Below, one piece after another: positions 43,624 through 52,860 of a stretch of DNA of 64,000 bases. The position numbers were made by a program, and so were the translations under genes. The stretch's first letter is position 1. Each line of letters opens with the position of its first letter. The stretch comes from Flavimobilis sp052324925 (GTDB lineage Bacteria > Actinomycetota > Actinomycetes > Actinomycetales > Cellulomonadaceae): NCBI GenBank assembly GCA_052324925.1, contig JBQPRE010000003.1; one strand, 5' to 3'. The notes beneath the pieces were generated by a model, which ran no database searches, was not told the DNA's origin, and saw only the letters and a program-made list of their open reading frames with translations.

Positions 43624-43852
43624 GCGAATCCCACCGGGCACCCGCGGCACGTCCCGCCCTGCGGTCGCGTCGGGCCGCGGACGGGAGTGCCGACGGCCCC
43701 CCGGTAGGTGCACTCCCGTACGTGGTCTCCACACACTTGAGCCCGCGGGCTCGCCCGCCGCGCCCACGGGCGCGCGCGTGGCTAGGCTCGCGCTGCCGCA
43801 GGGGTTGTGAGGCCCGACGCGGACGACGACGCCCGCACTCGAGAGGTCCCCG

Positions 43853-45103
43853 ATGACTGCCACGTTCCGCGCCCCCGCTCGCTTCGGCGCCGCCCTTCTC
43901 GTCACGCTCGGGCTGACGCTCACGACCGCGTGCACGAGCGGTCCGGCGCCCGGGCCATCGCCCACGCCGACGGGGACGGTGTCGCTCGCACCGACGGTCA
44001 ACGAGCTGCGCGGCCCGGACGGGACGCCCCTCGTCGCGACGACGGTCGACATCGCGACGGCCCAGCCGGCAGCCGAGGGCACGCAGTACTCGGTCGTCGC
44101 GGAGACCCCGCCGCTGACGGAGCAGGGCGATCCTGCGACCGCGTTCGGTGTGCAGCCCGACGGGACGGCGCTCCTCGCGGGCATTCCCGCCGACTTCGTG
44201 GCGAAGGACGCGACCCTCACGGGCGAAGCGACGTTCGGCGGGTACCTCGAGGGGACACTCACGGAGCTCACGCGCGCGAAGGCGCTTCCTGTTGGAGCAT
44301 CCTCGACGGACGACGTCACGGTGTGGGTCGAGTCCCTCACGGGCGATGTGGCGAACGGCCGTTGGCGGATCCGCGCAGTCGAGGCCGGGGGTGCGGTGAC
44401 GACGCTCGCCGAGTCGAAGGACCTCGGGGTTCCCGGCAATGTGCACGCGGCGATCGCGACGCCCCGCCCCGTCGTCCACGACGACCGCGTCTACTTCAAC
44501 GCTGCGTACGTCGAGCAGGACGGGACGAGCCGCGTCCAGGTGCTGTCGGTTCCGGTCGCGGGTGGCAGTGTGCGCGTCGAGGTCAAGGGCGCGACGACAC
44601 CTGTCGTGTTCGACGGAGGCGTCGCCGTGCTCCGCCTGGGTGACGGGCTCACGCCCGACGGCGCGCAGAACCCGCTCGACACCGTGGGGGTCGCCGTCCT
44701 GCTCGATGGCCGCTACCAGGAGATCGTGTCGGTGGGCGCGTCGGGCAACCCCGGCGCGCAGGGGACGATCTCGGACCTCGCCGGAGGCGGCGACACCCTG
44801 TCGTTCGCACGGCAGGGGGTGCTGTACGTGGTGGACGCTCGTGCGGGCACGGCGGTCGCGGTTGCTGCGCCGTCGGACACGACGTTCGTGGGCGTCGCGC
44901 AGTGCGGGTCGCGTCTCACGTGGTCGGCGCTCGGCCCGGAGGCAGGACAGTTCGTCTACGACGTCGACGACGGCGCGCTGTGGCGTGTTGCGGACGCGGC
45001 AGTGACAGGACGTTCGTTCTGCGCTGGTGACCTGCTCGCCTGGGACCACACGGACAACTGGTCGGAGAAGCACACCGTGACCCTCGTGACGCGCTGGGAG
45101 TGA
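43853..45103 (+). CDS. Secreted lipoprotein, probable beta-propeller
   Basis: 416 residues. A lipoprotein signal peptide ends in LTTAC with the lipidated cysteine at position 27, followed by a Pro/Ser/Thr-rich spacer (TSGPAPGPSPTPTG). The mature part has recurring short beta-strand blocks such as GVAVLRLGD, GVLYVVDARAG and GALWRVADA, suggesting a WD/PQQ-like propeller, with two cysteines near the end that could pair. Function unknown. AGAGG precedes the ATG. It lies on the plus strand inside the aro cluster and ends at a strong hairpin shared with aroB. Confidence 0.7.
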   Translation: MTATFRAPARFGAALLVTLGLTLTTACTSGPAPGPSPTPTGTVSLAPTVNELRGPDGTPLVATTVDIATAQPAAEGTQYSVVAETPPLTEQGDPATAFGVQPDGTALLAGIPADFVAKDATLTGEATFGGYLEGTLTELTRAKALPVGASSTDDVTVWVESLTGDVANGRWRIRAVEAGGAVTTLAESKDLGVPGNVHAAIATPRPVVHDDRVYFNAAYVEQDGTSRVQVLSVPVAGGSVRVEVKGATTPVVFDGGVAVLRLGDGLTPDGAQNPLDTVGVAVLLDGRYQEIVSVGASGNPGAQGTISDLAGGGDTLSFARQGVLYVVDARAGTAVAVAAPSDTTFVGVAQCGSRLTWSALGPEAGQFVYDVDDGALWRVADAAVTGRSFCAGDLLAWDHTDNWSEKHTVTLVTRWE

Positions 45104-45122
45104 TACCAGCTCTGACGAGCGG

Positions 45123-45154
45123 GAGCCCGGCACCCGCGAGAGGGTGCCGGGCTC
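45123..45154. terminator. Bidirectional terminator between lipoprotein gene and aroB
   Basis: GAGCCCGGCACCC pairs over 13 bp with GGGTGCCGGGCTC across a 6-base loop, between convergent genes. Confidence 0.75.
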
Positions 45155-45188
45155 GGGTGCGTCGTGCCCGGTTGTGCGTCCAGCCGGG

Positions 45189-46316
45189 TCAGAGGCTCAC
45201 GCTGTGGCCGCCTGCGGGCGTGTCCATGGCGATCTCCGCGTACGCGGAGACGAGGAGCGCCGGGTCGGGGCCCTCGAGGCGGCTGGGGCGGCCGAGCTCG
45301 TCGAGGATGACGAAGCGCAACGTGTCGCCGCGGCTCTTCTTGTCCCGACGCATCGCGCTGAGCAACTGGTCCCAGCGATCGCCGCGGTAGGTGGTCGGCA
45401 GGCCGAGGGCCGTGAGGACGGCACGTTGGCGGTCGACGTCGGCCTCGCTCAGCCGTCCCGCAAGGCGGGCGAGCTCGGCCACGAAGACCATGCCGACGGA
45501 CACTGCCGCGCCGTGGCGCCACTGGTAGCGCTCGACGTGCTCAATCGCGTGCCCGAACGTGTGGCCGTAGTTGAGGAACTCGCGTGGGCCAGACTCCTTG
45601 AGGTCCTCGGCGACGACCGCCGCCTTCCACGCGACGGCGCGCTCGATGAGCTCGACGAGCACGTCCTCGGGGACGCCCGCTGCGCCCTGAGTGAGCTCGG
45701 CGGCGTGGGTCTCGATGAGCTCGAGGACCCGCGCGTCGTGCACGAATCCGCACTTGACGATCTCGGCGAGCCCCGCGACGAAATCCCAGCGCGGCAGGGT
45801 CTGGAGGGCATCGATGTCGCACAGGACCCCGGCCGGCGGATGGAACGCGCCAACGAGGTTCTTGCCCTCGGCGGTGTTGATCCCCGTCTTGCCGCCGACG
45901 GCCGCGTCGACCATCGCGAGGATCGTCGTCGGGACCTGGACGACCTTGATGCCGCGCAGCCAGGTCGCGGCGACGAACCCGCCGAGGTCCGTCGTCGCGC
46001 CGCCGCCGACGGCGACGATCGCGTCGGACCGCGTAAATCCAGCCTGGCCGAGGACCTGCCAGCAGAACGCGGCGACCTGCGCCGTCTTGGACTCCTCGGC
46101 GTCGGGCACCTCCGCCTGGATCGCCTCGTAGCCCTGTTCGACGAGGTCCGCGCGGATCGCCTCGGCGGTCGCGCCGAGCGCGGCCGGGGCGAGGACGAGA
46201 ACACGGCGAACGTCGGGACCCAGCATCGTGGGCAGCTCGCCGAGCAGGTGGCGCCCGATGACGACGTCGTAGGGCGCCTCGCCGTTGACGGTGACGCGGA
46301 CGGGTGCAGTGCTCAC
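45189..46316 (-). CDS. aroB: 3-dehydroquinate synthase
   Basis: 375 residues from GTG 46316, which overlaps the aroK stop in a GTGA. The NAD-binding AIVAVGGGATTDLGGFVAATW, QVPTTILAMVDAAVGGKTGI, AEIVKCG and the zinc-site region NYGHTFGHAIEH are all conserved. It cyclises DAHP to dehydroquinate in the shikimate pathway. The aroK-aroB order is standard; aroC, normally just upstream, is displaced by the fibronectin-like gene. Confidence 0.96.
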   Translation of the reverse strand: MSTAPVRVTVNGEAPYDVVIGRHLLGELPTMLGPDVRRVLVLAPAALGATAEAIRADLVEQGYEAIQAEVPDAEESKTAQVAAFCWQVLGQAGFTRSDAIVAVGGGATTDLGGFVAATWLRGIKVVQVPTTILAMVDAAVGGKTGINTAEGKNLVGAFHPPAGVLCDIDALQTLPRWDFVAGLAEIVKCGFVHDARVLELIETHAAELTQGAAGVPEDVLVELIERAVAWKAAVVAEDLKESGPREFLNYGHTFGHAIEHVERYQWRHGAAVSVGMVFVAELARLAGRLSEADVDRQRAVLTALGLPTTYRGDRWDQLLSAMRRDKKSRGDTLRFVILDELGRPSRLEGPDPALLVSAYAEIAMDTPAGGHSVSL

Positions 46317-46894
46317 TTCTGGTCCCCCTCGATGGGTGCGGAGTCCCCGAGCTGCGGGGCAGGAGCCGCGTCGAGCGCGGCAAGGATCGTCGCTGCGACC
46401 TCGTCGGGCGTGAGCGTGTCGGTGTCGACGCGCAGCGTCGCAACGGACTCGTAGACGGGCCGGCGGGCCGTCATGAGCTGCTGCCACTGCGCGCGCGGGT
46501 TGCCGACGAGCAAGGGACGCGAGACGTTGAATCCGACGCGAGGGGCGGCCACGGCGAGCGAGACGTCGAGGAAGACGACTGTGCCGCCCGCAGCCGCGTA
46601 CGTCGCAAGGACCGCCTGCGTCTCAGGAGCGAGCACCGCTCCCCCGCCAAGCGCAAGAACGCCGTCGTGCTCGGCGATCGCGGCCGCGACGGCGTCGCGC
46701 TCGAGCGCCCGGAACGCATCCTCGCCGTCGTCGAGGAAGATGTCGCTGATCGGCTTGCCCGCGCGGGCCTCGACGTCGGAGTCCGTGTCACGGACCGCCC
46801 AGCCCGTCGCAGCGCCGAGCGCCGCAGCGACCGTGGACTTACCGGAGCCGGGCGGACCGGCAAGGACGACGCGGGGCATGACGACGTTGGACAC
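46313..46894 (-). CDS. aroK: Shikimate kinase
   Basis: 193 residues with a GTG start; ATG 15 bases further on is an alternative. Walker A is LAGPPGSGKSTVAAAL, the shikimate site includes DTDSDVEARAG and GGGAVL, and RPLL with the adenine-binding lid follows. The C-terminus is about 20 residues longer than usual and acidic. It phosphorylates shikimate. It is coupled to aroB by a 4-base overlap. Confidence 0.93.
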   Translation of the reverse strand: MSNVVMPRVVLAGPPGSGKSTVAAALGAATGWAVRDTDSDVEARAGKPISDIFLDDGEDAFRALERDAVAAAIAEHDGVLALGGGAVLAPETQAVLATYAAAGGTVVFLDVSLAVAAPRVGFNVSRPLLVGNPRAQWQQLMTARRPVYESVATLRVDTDTLTPDEVAATILAALDAAPAPQLGDSAPIEGDQK

Positions 46895-46962
46895 GTGGAC
46901 GAGGGTACCCGCGCAGGCCGGACCGGTGCCGCCACGTCCGCGGGTGGCCTCTGTCCGACTCC

Positions 46963-46991
46963 CTCAACTTTCTCCCAGGACGTGCCGATGA
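46963..46991 (+). promoter_or_regulatory. Sigma-28-type promoter of the fibronectin-like gene
   Basis: CTCAAC, 15 bases, GCCGATGA. The layout is identical to that before pilB, pilT, pilA and pilM, on the opposite strand. It ends 46 bases before the ATG of the 1184-residue gene. Confidence 0.65.
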
Positions 46992-47037
46992 TCATGCGTT
47001 ACCACTGGTACCGAGACTCACGTCACAAGGGGAACTC

Positions 47038-50000
47038 ATGCGAACACCACGGATCGTCGCCGGGGCGACGGCCGCTGTCCTCGCGGTCGGGCTGCTCACC
47101 GCACTTCCGACAGCGGCCGCGGCGACGGACATCGTCCAGGTCGACACGACCCGGACATCAACGACGTCGACCGGTCAGGTCCGGCTCGCGTGGAAGGCGA
47201 CGCCCGGGGCGACGACCTACACGGTCCAGGTGTCCGACGACCGCGGCTTCGGCTCCGCGAACATCGTCGACTCGGCAACGACGTCAGCGCTCGGCTGGGT
47301 CCCGACATCTGGCCTGTGGGGCGGGACGGCGGCACGCACACTGTTCTGGCGAGTCATTCCCAATGGCGTCGGCGCCCTCCCGCAGGACGCAACCGTCCGG
47401 TCGTTCACTCGTGCAGCCGCGCCCGTGCCTGTCGCCTCCGCGCCTGCATCTGGCTCGACGGTCACCCACCCCACGCCTGTGACGTTCAGCTGGCAGCCCG
47501 TTCCCGGCGCCGCGTCGTACACCCTGACCTACGGAACGGGAGCCGGCACTCCCACGACGGTCTCCGGCATCACGACGACCGCGTTCGCGCCCGCCGCCCC
47601 GCTCGGTCTGGGGTCGTGGCAGTGGAGCGTTCGCGCCCACTTCCCAGTCCCCGGCTCGGCGACGGCAACGTTCGCTGGTCCCGAGACGACCCTCCAGCGG
47701 TTGTCCGTGGTGTGGCCCGACGCGGCTTCGCGTCCGAACCTCATCTCACCTGCCGACGGTGCTCGTCTCAACGACGTCACCCTCACGTGGTCTCAGGTTG
47801 CCGGAGCCTCGAAGTACCTCGTCGAGCTCTCGGCCGACGAGGAGTTCTCTCTCGTCAGCCTCTCGAGCGAGGTCTCGGGCACCGCATTCACGCTCACTCG
47901 GCCGCTGCCGAGCTCGACGTACTACTGGCGGGTCCGGGCGTACGACGCTCAAGGGAACGCCGCACGCAACCCCTCCGCACCACGTCAGTTCCGCAAGATC
48001 ATGAGCGACAGCGCGGCCTCCGTCGTCGCCGCGAGTGCCACGACCACGAAGCCGGTTCTCGAGACCGGGTCAACGGACTCCGGCTCGCCGACCGCTATCG
48101 GCTTCGACGACTTTGCCATCACCTGGCAGCCGGTTCCGCGTGCGTCGTTCTACCAGGTCACGGTTGCCCAGATCAATGGTGGGGCGCCCCTGACGTGCAA
48201 GACCGCGAGCACGACCGCGACGATCATCGCCAGCTATGTCGCCGACGGTAACCAGACGTCGGCACACTCCTCGCCGGCCACGTGCCTCTGGTCGACGACG
48301 CCCAACCGCGCCATCAGGCCGGGCGCCATGTACAGCGTCAACGTGACCGCGGTCAACGTTGCGGCTGACAGCACGACGAACTACCAGTCGAAGTTCTCGA
48401 CGGACAAGGATGTCGTTCCGAGCGCAACCTCCGAGACGCGTTACTTCACGGTGACCGCGGAGGGACGTGCAACGGCGACGAACGCAGTCGTTCCCGATCA
48501 GACGAGCCTCGTCACGTCGTCCAAGGTCAGCCCGTCGTTCTCGTGGGCGCCCACGCTCGTGGTCGACGGAGCGGCGGAGGAGCGCGCGACCGGCTACCTC
48601 GTCGAGCTGTACACCGACGCGAGCAAGTCCTCGAAGATCGGCACTCTCATGACGCCGACACCCCGCTACACCTCGAACGGAGTCTTTGCGCGGAACACCA
48701 CGACCGCCTCTGATGACGCGTACTACGCCGAGATCTCGGCGATGCGCGGCGGCCCGACGACGACGCCGACGGACTGGTCCAAGCTCGTCAAGGCGTCGAC
48801 GGGCTCGGTCGCGTGGAAGCGCACCGGATCTGCCCCCGCCGCCGGCACCACGATCAACGCGGCCGGCCAGACCGTACTCACGATGGCGCCGACCACCGCA
48901 GCCGCGCTCGGCGGCGCCAACCGCGGCTATCGAGTCCTCATCCACGAGCCGCGCAGCACGTCGGTCGTCGCCACGCTCAATGTCGATCAGCCGTCGACGC
49001 TCGCGGCGAGCAAGATCTCCTACGCCACCTCCGGCCGCGTCACGCTGTCCACACTGCCAGCGGGATCGTACGAGTACCGCTATGCGATTCTCGACGGCGC
49101 CGGACTTCCGGGCCCTTACTCGGAACGGAGTCCGTTCAAGGTCGGCGACTCGACAGTCACGTCCCTGACCGAGACGGTCCTGCCCGGCCGCACGGGTGTG
49201 CGTCTCGGCTGGAGCCCGGTCGTCAGTGCCACGTCCTACGAGGTGACCGTCACACCGCAGGGCGGCCAACCGACGACGTACAAGTCACAGCAGACGTCCC
49301 TCGTCCTCACTGACCGCACGCCGGGCCTCGCCTACACGTGGTCGGTCGTGTCGCGCGACAAGGACTCCAACCGCTCGCTGTCCTCGGCCGCTCGGACGTT
49401 CAAGGCCCCGGTCGCCGTCGTGGCGACCAGCGGTGTCGCGACGTCGCCCGCCTCAGTGCTGCGGTTCGACTGGTCGCCCGTGGCAGGAGCCTCGCGCTAC
49501 GTCGTCAGCGTCCGCAAGCAGGGCACGACGACACCGGTCGAGGCGGCGGAAACCAGCTCGACGTCGTGGACTCCCACGAAGCCTCTGGTGTACGGGACAG
49601 CGTACGTCTGGGACGTGCGTGCGGTCCCCGAGAAGTCGTTCCCCCTCACCTCGGCGACGCGGCCCGTCATCGCGCGGTCGCTCGAGACGCGCCTCACGGT
49701 CACGACGCCCCCAGCCACCCCTTCAGGGCTCAAGCTTGTGGGCGGCAAGGGAACCGTCGCTGCCAGCTGGACGCGGCTGGCGGGAGCGTCCATGGGGAGC
49801 CCGACTGCCCCCGGTTACGTCCTCCGCTTCGGCGTCGCCCGCCCGGATGGGCTCGACCCTGCATGGTCGGGCACCGTCGCCGTCGGTTCTGCGGCTGCGC
49901 GCACCCTCTCGGGGCTCAAGCCGGCGACGTCGTACGTCGTGCAGATTGCCGCGGCGAACGCGGTCGGCCAAAGTGCGTGGAGCAGGTCCGTCTCGGTCAC

Positions 50001-50592
50001 GACGGCCCACACCGCACCGTCCGCGCCCCGCGCGCTGAGGGTGACCCGCGGCAACAAGCAGGTCACGGCACGGTGGTCGGCACCCTCGAGCGCCGGCTCG
50101 AGCGGCATCACGGGCTACCGGATCCAGACTCGCACCTATGCCAAGGGCAAGTGGTCCGCGTGGAAGACGGTGAGCGCCGCGGCGACATCTCGTTCTGCCA
50201 AGGTCACAGGCCTGAAGAACGGCGTGAGGACCGAGGTGCGCGTCATCGCGACGTCGAAGGTCGGCACCAGCCCGGCCACTGCGTCGAAGGTCGTCACGCC
50301 CGCGAGCAAGCCGCTCGCCTCGACGAAGGTCAGTGCGAAGTCCACCAAGAAGCGCTCGGTCAAGGTCGCGTGGAAGGCCGCAGCGTCGAACGGGTCGAAG
50401 GTGACGGGCTACCGCGTCCAGTACTCGTCCAACGGCAAGAAGTGGAAGACGCTGAAGTCCACGAAGTCGAGCGTGCGCTCGTACACCTGGAAGAAGGGGA
50501 AGTCGAAGAAGACCGCGTACTTCCGCGTCCAGGCGAAGAACGCCCTCGGCTGGGGCAAGGTCTCGCGGACCGTGAAGGTCACAGTCAGGTGA
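47038..50592 (+). CDS. Large secreted protein with about ten fibronectin-like modules
   Basis: 1184 residues; GGGGA lies 5 bases before the ATG. A Sec signal peptide (basic start, hydrophobic core, cleavage near ALPTAAAA, about residue 29) precedes a chain of beta-sandwich modules recognisable by the recurring W-x(3)-GA-x-x-Y-x-V strand, for example LAWKATPGATTYTVQVS and FDWSPVAGASRYVVSVR. About ten modules are visible; the last three (from about residue 880) are typical fibronectin type III. The C-terminal 150 residues are very lysine-rich, which would suit binding to acidic wall polymers. No LPXTG or transmembrane anchor is seen. It is likely an adhesin or matrix protein; this is inference. 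Confidence 0.8.
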   Translation: MRTPRIVAGATAAVLAVGLLTALPTAAAATDIVQVDTTRTSTTSTGQVRLAWKATPGATTYTVQVSDDRGFGSANIVDSATTSALGWVPTSGLWGGTAARTLFWRVIPNGVGALPQDATVRSFTRAAAPVPVASAPASGSTVTHPTPVTFSWQPVPGAASYTLTYGTGAGTPTTVSGITTTAFAPAAPLGLGSWQWSVRAHFPVPGSATATFAGPETTLQRLSVVWPDAASRPNLISPADGARLNDVTLTWSQVAGASKYLVELSADEEFSLVSLSSEVSGTAFTLTRPLPSSTYYWRVRAYDAQGNAARNPSAPRQFRKIMSDSAASVVAASATTTKPVLETGSTDSGSPTAIGFDDFAITWQPVPRASFYQVTVAQINGGAPLTCKTASTTATIIASYVADGNQTSAHSSPATCLWSTTPNRAIRPGAMYSVNVTAVNVAADSTTNYQSKFSTDKDVVPSATSETRYFTVTAEGRATATNAVVPDQTSLVTSSKVSPSFSWAPTLVVDGAAEERATGYLVELYTDASKSSKIGTLMTPTPRYTSNGVFARNTTTASDDAYYAEISAMRGGPTTTPTDWSKLVKASTGSVAWKRTGSAPAAGTTINAAGQTVLTMAPTTAAALGGANRGYRVLIHEPRSTSVVATLNVDQPSTLAASKISYATSGRVTLSTLPAGSYEYRYAILDGAGLPGPYSERSPFKVGDSTVTSLTETVLPGRTGVRLGWSPVVSATSYEVTVTPQGGQPTTYKSQQTSLVLTDRTPGLAYTWSVVSRDKDSNRSLSSAARTFKAPVAVVATSGVATSPASVLRFDWSPVAGASRYVVSVRKQGTTTPVEAAETSSTSWTPTKPLVYGTAYVWDVRAVPEKSFPLTSATRPVIARSLETRLTVTTPPATPSGLKLVGGKGTVAASWTRLAGASMGSPTAPGYVLRFGVARPDGLDPAWSGTVAVGSAAARTLSGLKPATSYVVQIAAANAVGQSAWSRSVSVTTAHTAPSAPRALRVTRGNKQVTARWSAPSSAGSSGITGYRIQTRTYAKGKWSAWKTVSAAATSRSAKVTGLKNGVRTEVRVIATSKVGTSPATASKVVTPASKPLASTKVSAKSTKKRSVKVAWKAAASNGSKVTGYRVQYSSNGKKWKTLKSTKSSVRSYTWKKGKSKKTAYFRVQAKNALGWGKVSRTVKVTVR

Positions 50593-50598
50593 TGAGGG

Positions 50599-50630
50599 CC
50601 GGGGCGGGCAGCAATCGCTGCTCGCCCCGG
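50599..50630 (+). terminator. First hairpin after the fibronectin-like gene
   Basis: CCGGGGCGGGCAGC and GCTGCTCGCCCCGG pair at 13 of 14 positions around AATC, 6 bases after the stop codon. Confidence 0.7.
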
Positions 50631-50645
50631 GTCACCGGGCAGCAT

Positions 50646-50693
50646 GAACGACGTAGGGGCGGGATCCAGACGGATCCCGCCCCTACGTCGTTC
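50646..50693. terminator. 22-bp perfect bidirectional terminator hairpin
   Basis: The arms 50646-50667 and 50672-50693 are perfect reverse complements over 22 bp with a 4-base AGAC loop. It ends 10 bases before the aroC stop codon, so it serves convergent transcripts from both sides. It is the longest perfect inverted repeat noticed in the window. Confidence 0.8.
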
Positions 50694-50703
50694 GTCGTCA
50701 CGC

Positions 50704-51918
50704 TCAGCGCATGTGCTCCGGGATCGCGGCGACGTACGCCTCGTAGTTACGGCGGACCTCGGCGACCGAGTCGCCGCCGAACTTCTCGAGGACAGCGTCT
50801 GCGAGCGTGAGCGCCACCATGGCCTCAGCGATGACGGCGGCCGGTGCGACGGCGCACACGTCGGAGCGCTGGTGCTGCGCCTGGGCGGCCTCCCCCGTCG
50901 CGACGTCGACGGTGCGCAGGGCGCGGGGAACGGTCGAGATGGGCTTCATGGCGCCGCGCACACGCAGCACCTCACCGTTCGACATGCCACCCTCGACGCC
51001 GCCGGCGCGGTTCGTCGCACGCGTGATGCGGCCGCTGACGACGTCGATCTCGTCGTGCGCCTGCGAGCCGCGGCGGGTCGCAGTGCGGAAGCCGTCACCG
51101 ACCTCGACGCCCTTGAACGCCTGGATGCCCATGATCGCCGCCGCGAGGCGAGCGTCGAGGCGTCGGTCGGAGTGCACGTACGTGCCGAGGCCCGACGGAA
51201 CACCGTACGCGAGGACCTCGACGACGCCGCCGAGCGTGTCCCCGGCCTTGTGACAGTCATCGATCTCAGCAACCATCGCGGCCGACGAGCCTGCGTCGAA
51301 GCAGCGCACCGGGTCGGCGTCGAGCGCCGCCACATCATCGGGAGCGGGGAGAACCGCATCCTCCGGGACCACGACGGGCCCGATCGCGACGACGTGGGAG
51401 ACCAACCGCACACCGACGGCCTGCTCGAGGAACGCGGCCGCGTAGACGCCGAGCGCGACGCGCGTCGCGGTCTCACGCGCCGAGGCGCGCTCGAGCACGG
51501 GCCTGGCGTCGTCGAAACCGTACTTGCGCATGCCGACGAGGTCGGCGTGCCCAGGTCGGGGACGCGTGATCTTCTTGTTGCGCGCGATCTCACGGACGTC
51601 ACCGGTGCCGGCGTCGACGTGGAGCGCCGAGGCGTCCACCGGGTCAGGTGCCATGACGTCGACCCACTTGGGCCACTCGGAGTTCGCGATCTCGAACGTC
51701 ACGGGTCCGCCCTGCGTGACGCCGTGGCGCACGCCGGCGAGCACCCGGAGCTCGTCCTGCTCGAACTTCTGGCGCGCCCCGCGTCCGTAGCCGAGACGGC
51801 GTCGTGCGAGCGCGTCGCGGACGTCCGTGCTCGTCACCTCGACACCCGCGGGAAGGCCCTCGATCACTCCGACGAGTGACGGGCCGTGGGACTCACCTGA
51901 GGTCATCCAGCGCAGCAT
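50704..51918 (-). CDS. aroC: Chorismate synthase
   Basis: 404 residues. The family signatures are MTSGESHGPSLVGVIEGLP at the start, RRRLGYGRGARQKFEQD, SARETATRVALGV, and GTYVHSDRRLDARLAAAIMG; the NRAGGVEGGMSNGE loop binds FMN and substrate. It eliminates phosphate from EPSP to form chorismate and needs reduced FMN, which ties it to the riboflavin genes of this window. aroK, its usual partner, is 3.8 kb away across the fibronectin-like gene. Confidence 0.96.
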   Translation of the reverse strand: MLRWMTSGESHGPSLVGVIEGLPAGVEVTSTDVRDALARRRLGYGRGARQKFEQDELRVLAGVRHGVTQGGPVTFEIANSEWPKWVDVMAPDPVDASALHVDAGTGDVREIARNKKITRPRPGHADLVGMRKYGFDDARPVLERASARETATRVALGVYAAAFLEQAVGVRLVSHVVAIGPVVVPEDAVLPAPDDVAALDADPVRCFDAGSSAAMVAEIDDCHKAGDTLGGVVEVLAYGVPSGLGTYVHSDRRLDARLAAAIMGIQAFKGVEVGDGFRTATRRGSQAHDEIDVVSGRITRATNRAGGVEGGMSNGEVLRVRGAMKPISTVPRALRTVDVATGEAAQAQHQRSDVCAVAPAAVIAEAMVALTLADAVLEKFGGDSVAEVRRNYEAYVAAIPEHMR

Positions 51919-51944
51919 GGCGCGATCCTTTCACGTGGGACGAC

Positions 51945-51987
51945 GACGCCCCCGCCCCGTCCGCAGTGCGGTCGGGGCAGGGGCGTC
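51945..51987. terminator. Terminator between pilO and aroC
   Basis: Arms of 15 bases starting GACGCCCC pair with one mismatch around a 13-base loop, 21 bases after the pilO stop. It ends the pilMNO transcript before aroC. Confidence 0.7.
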
Positions 51988-52008
51988 GGTCATGGCATGC
52001 CCGTTCCG

Positions 52009-52860
52009 TCAGCTGGCGCCGTCCGCCTTGAGCTCACGGCTGAACGGGTTGTCGGACGCCTTGCGCTCTGGGAGCTTGATCTCGCCGTCGTCGACCGGGT
52101 CGAGGTCAAGCGTCTTGTCCGTGAGGATGTAGAAGGCACCCGACACGACGTACTCGACGTCGCCGTCGTCAAGGTCGCGATCCAGGATCTTGTCCTTCGT
52201 GAGAGACGTCGCCTCAACGCTCGACACGAGGAAGTAGCGCGGAAGCTTCTTCTGAATCGCGTCGAGGTAGTCGTTCGCCTCGTTGTACGTCCCGTAGAAC
52301 GTCAGGGTCGTCCCGAAGGCGACGAGCTTGTCCCCAGCGGGGTCGGGCTTCTTGGAGGCCGGCTTCGCAGCCTTGTTCTCCCCCTCCTTGACCGCCTCGC
52401 CGTCGGCGCCGGCCGACTCCTTCTCCGTGTCCTTCTTCGCGTCCTTGCCGGCCGATCCCTTGATCGTGTCGGAGACCGAGTCGGCCTCCTTCACGCGGTC
52501 GCCGCTCAGCGTGACGACCTCCTGCGCGTCAGAGACGACCGCCGAGATCTGAAGGACCCCGGCATCGTCGGCCAGCTTGTCGAGGTCCGCGAGGAGCTGG
52601 GGAACCGCGCCGTCGGCCGGGAGGCGCACCTTGAGTGCCGCGAGCTCCGCCCGGAAGGCGTCGATGTTGTCGAACTGCTTCGCGAGCGTCGCTACCTTGG
52701 CGGCGAGCTGCACGTTCCCCGAGTGAAGCTGGTCAGCCTGCGTGTTGAGCTCAGCGGCCTTCTCGCGCTTGGGCTGCACGAGGACAAACCAACCGAGAGC
52801 CATGAGGACAAGCGCGAGGACGACCGCACCCGCGATCCACGCCTTGCGAGGGTTACGCAT
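52009..52860 (-). CDS. pilO: PilO-like type IV pilus assembly protein
   Basis: 283 residues. One transmembrane helix (about 9-28) is followed by a coiled coil (about 33-65), the ferredoxin-like PilO core, and an unusual charged Lys/Glu/Asp/Ala insert (about 125-180) with no hydrophobic residues. The core resumes with FGTTLTFYGTYNEANDYLDA, typical of PilO. With PilN it forms the inner-membrane alignment complex that links PilM to the pilus machine. The ATG shares one base with the pilN stop. It is the last pil gene on the left. Confidence 0.82.
   Translation of the reverse strand: MRNPRKAWIAGAVVLALVLMALGWFVLVQPKREKAAELNTQADQLHSGNVQLAAKVATLAKQFDNIDAFRAELAALKVRLPADGAVPQLLADLDKLADDAGVLQISAVVSDAQEVVTLSGDRVKEADSVSDTIKGSAGKDAKKDTEKESAGADGEAVKEGENKAAKPASKKPDPAGDKLVAFGTTLTFYGTYNEANDYLDAIQKKLPRYFLVSSVEATSLTKDKILDRDLDDGDVEYVVSGAFYILTDKTLDLDPVDDGEIKLPERKASDNPFSRELKADGAS

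Noticed and set aside
43731..43760. A CTTGAG element between aroQ and the lipoprotein gene as a sixth sigma-28-type -35
   Set aside because: Toward aroQ it is not followed by GCCGATAA at 15 bases (the sequence there is TACGGGAG).
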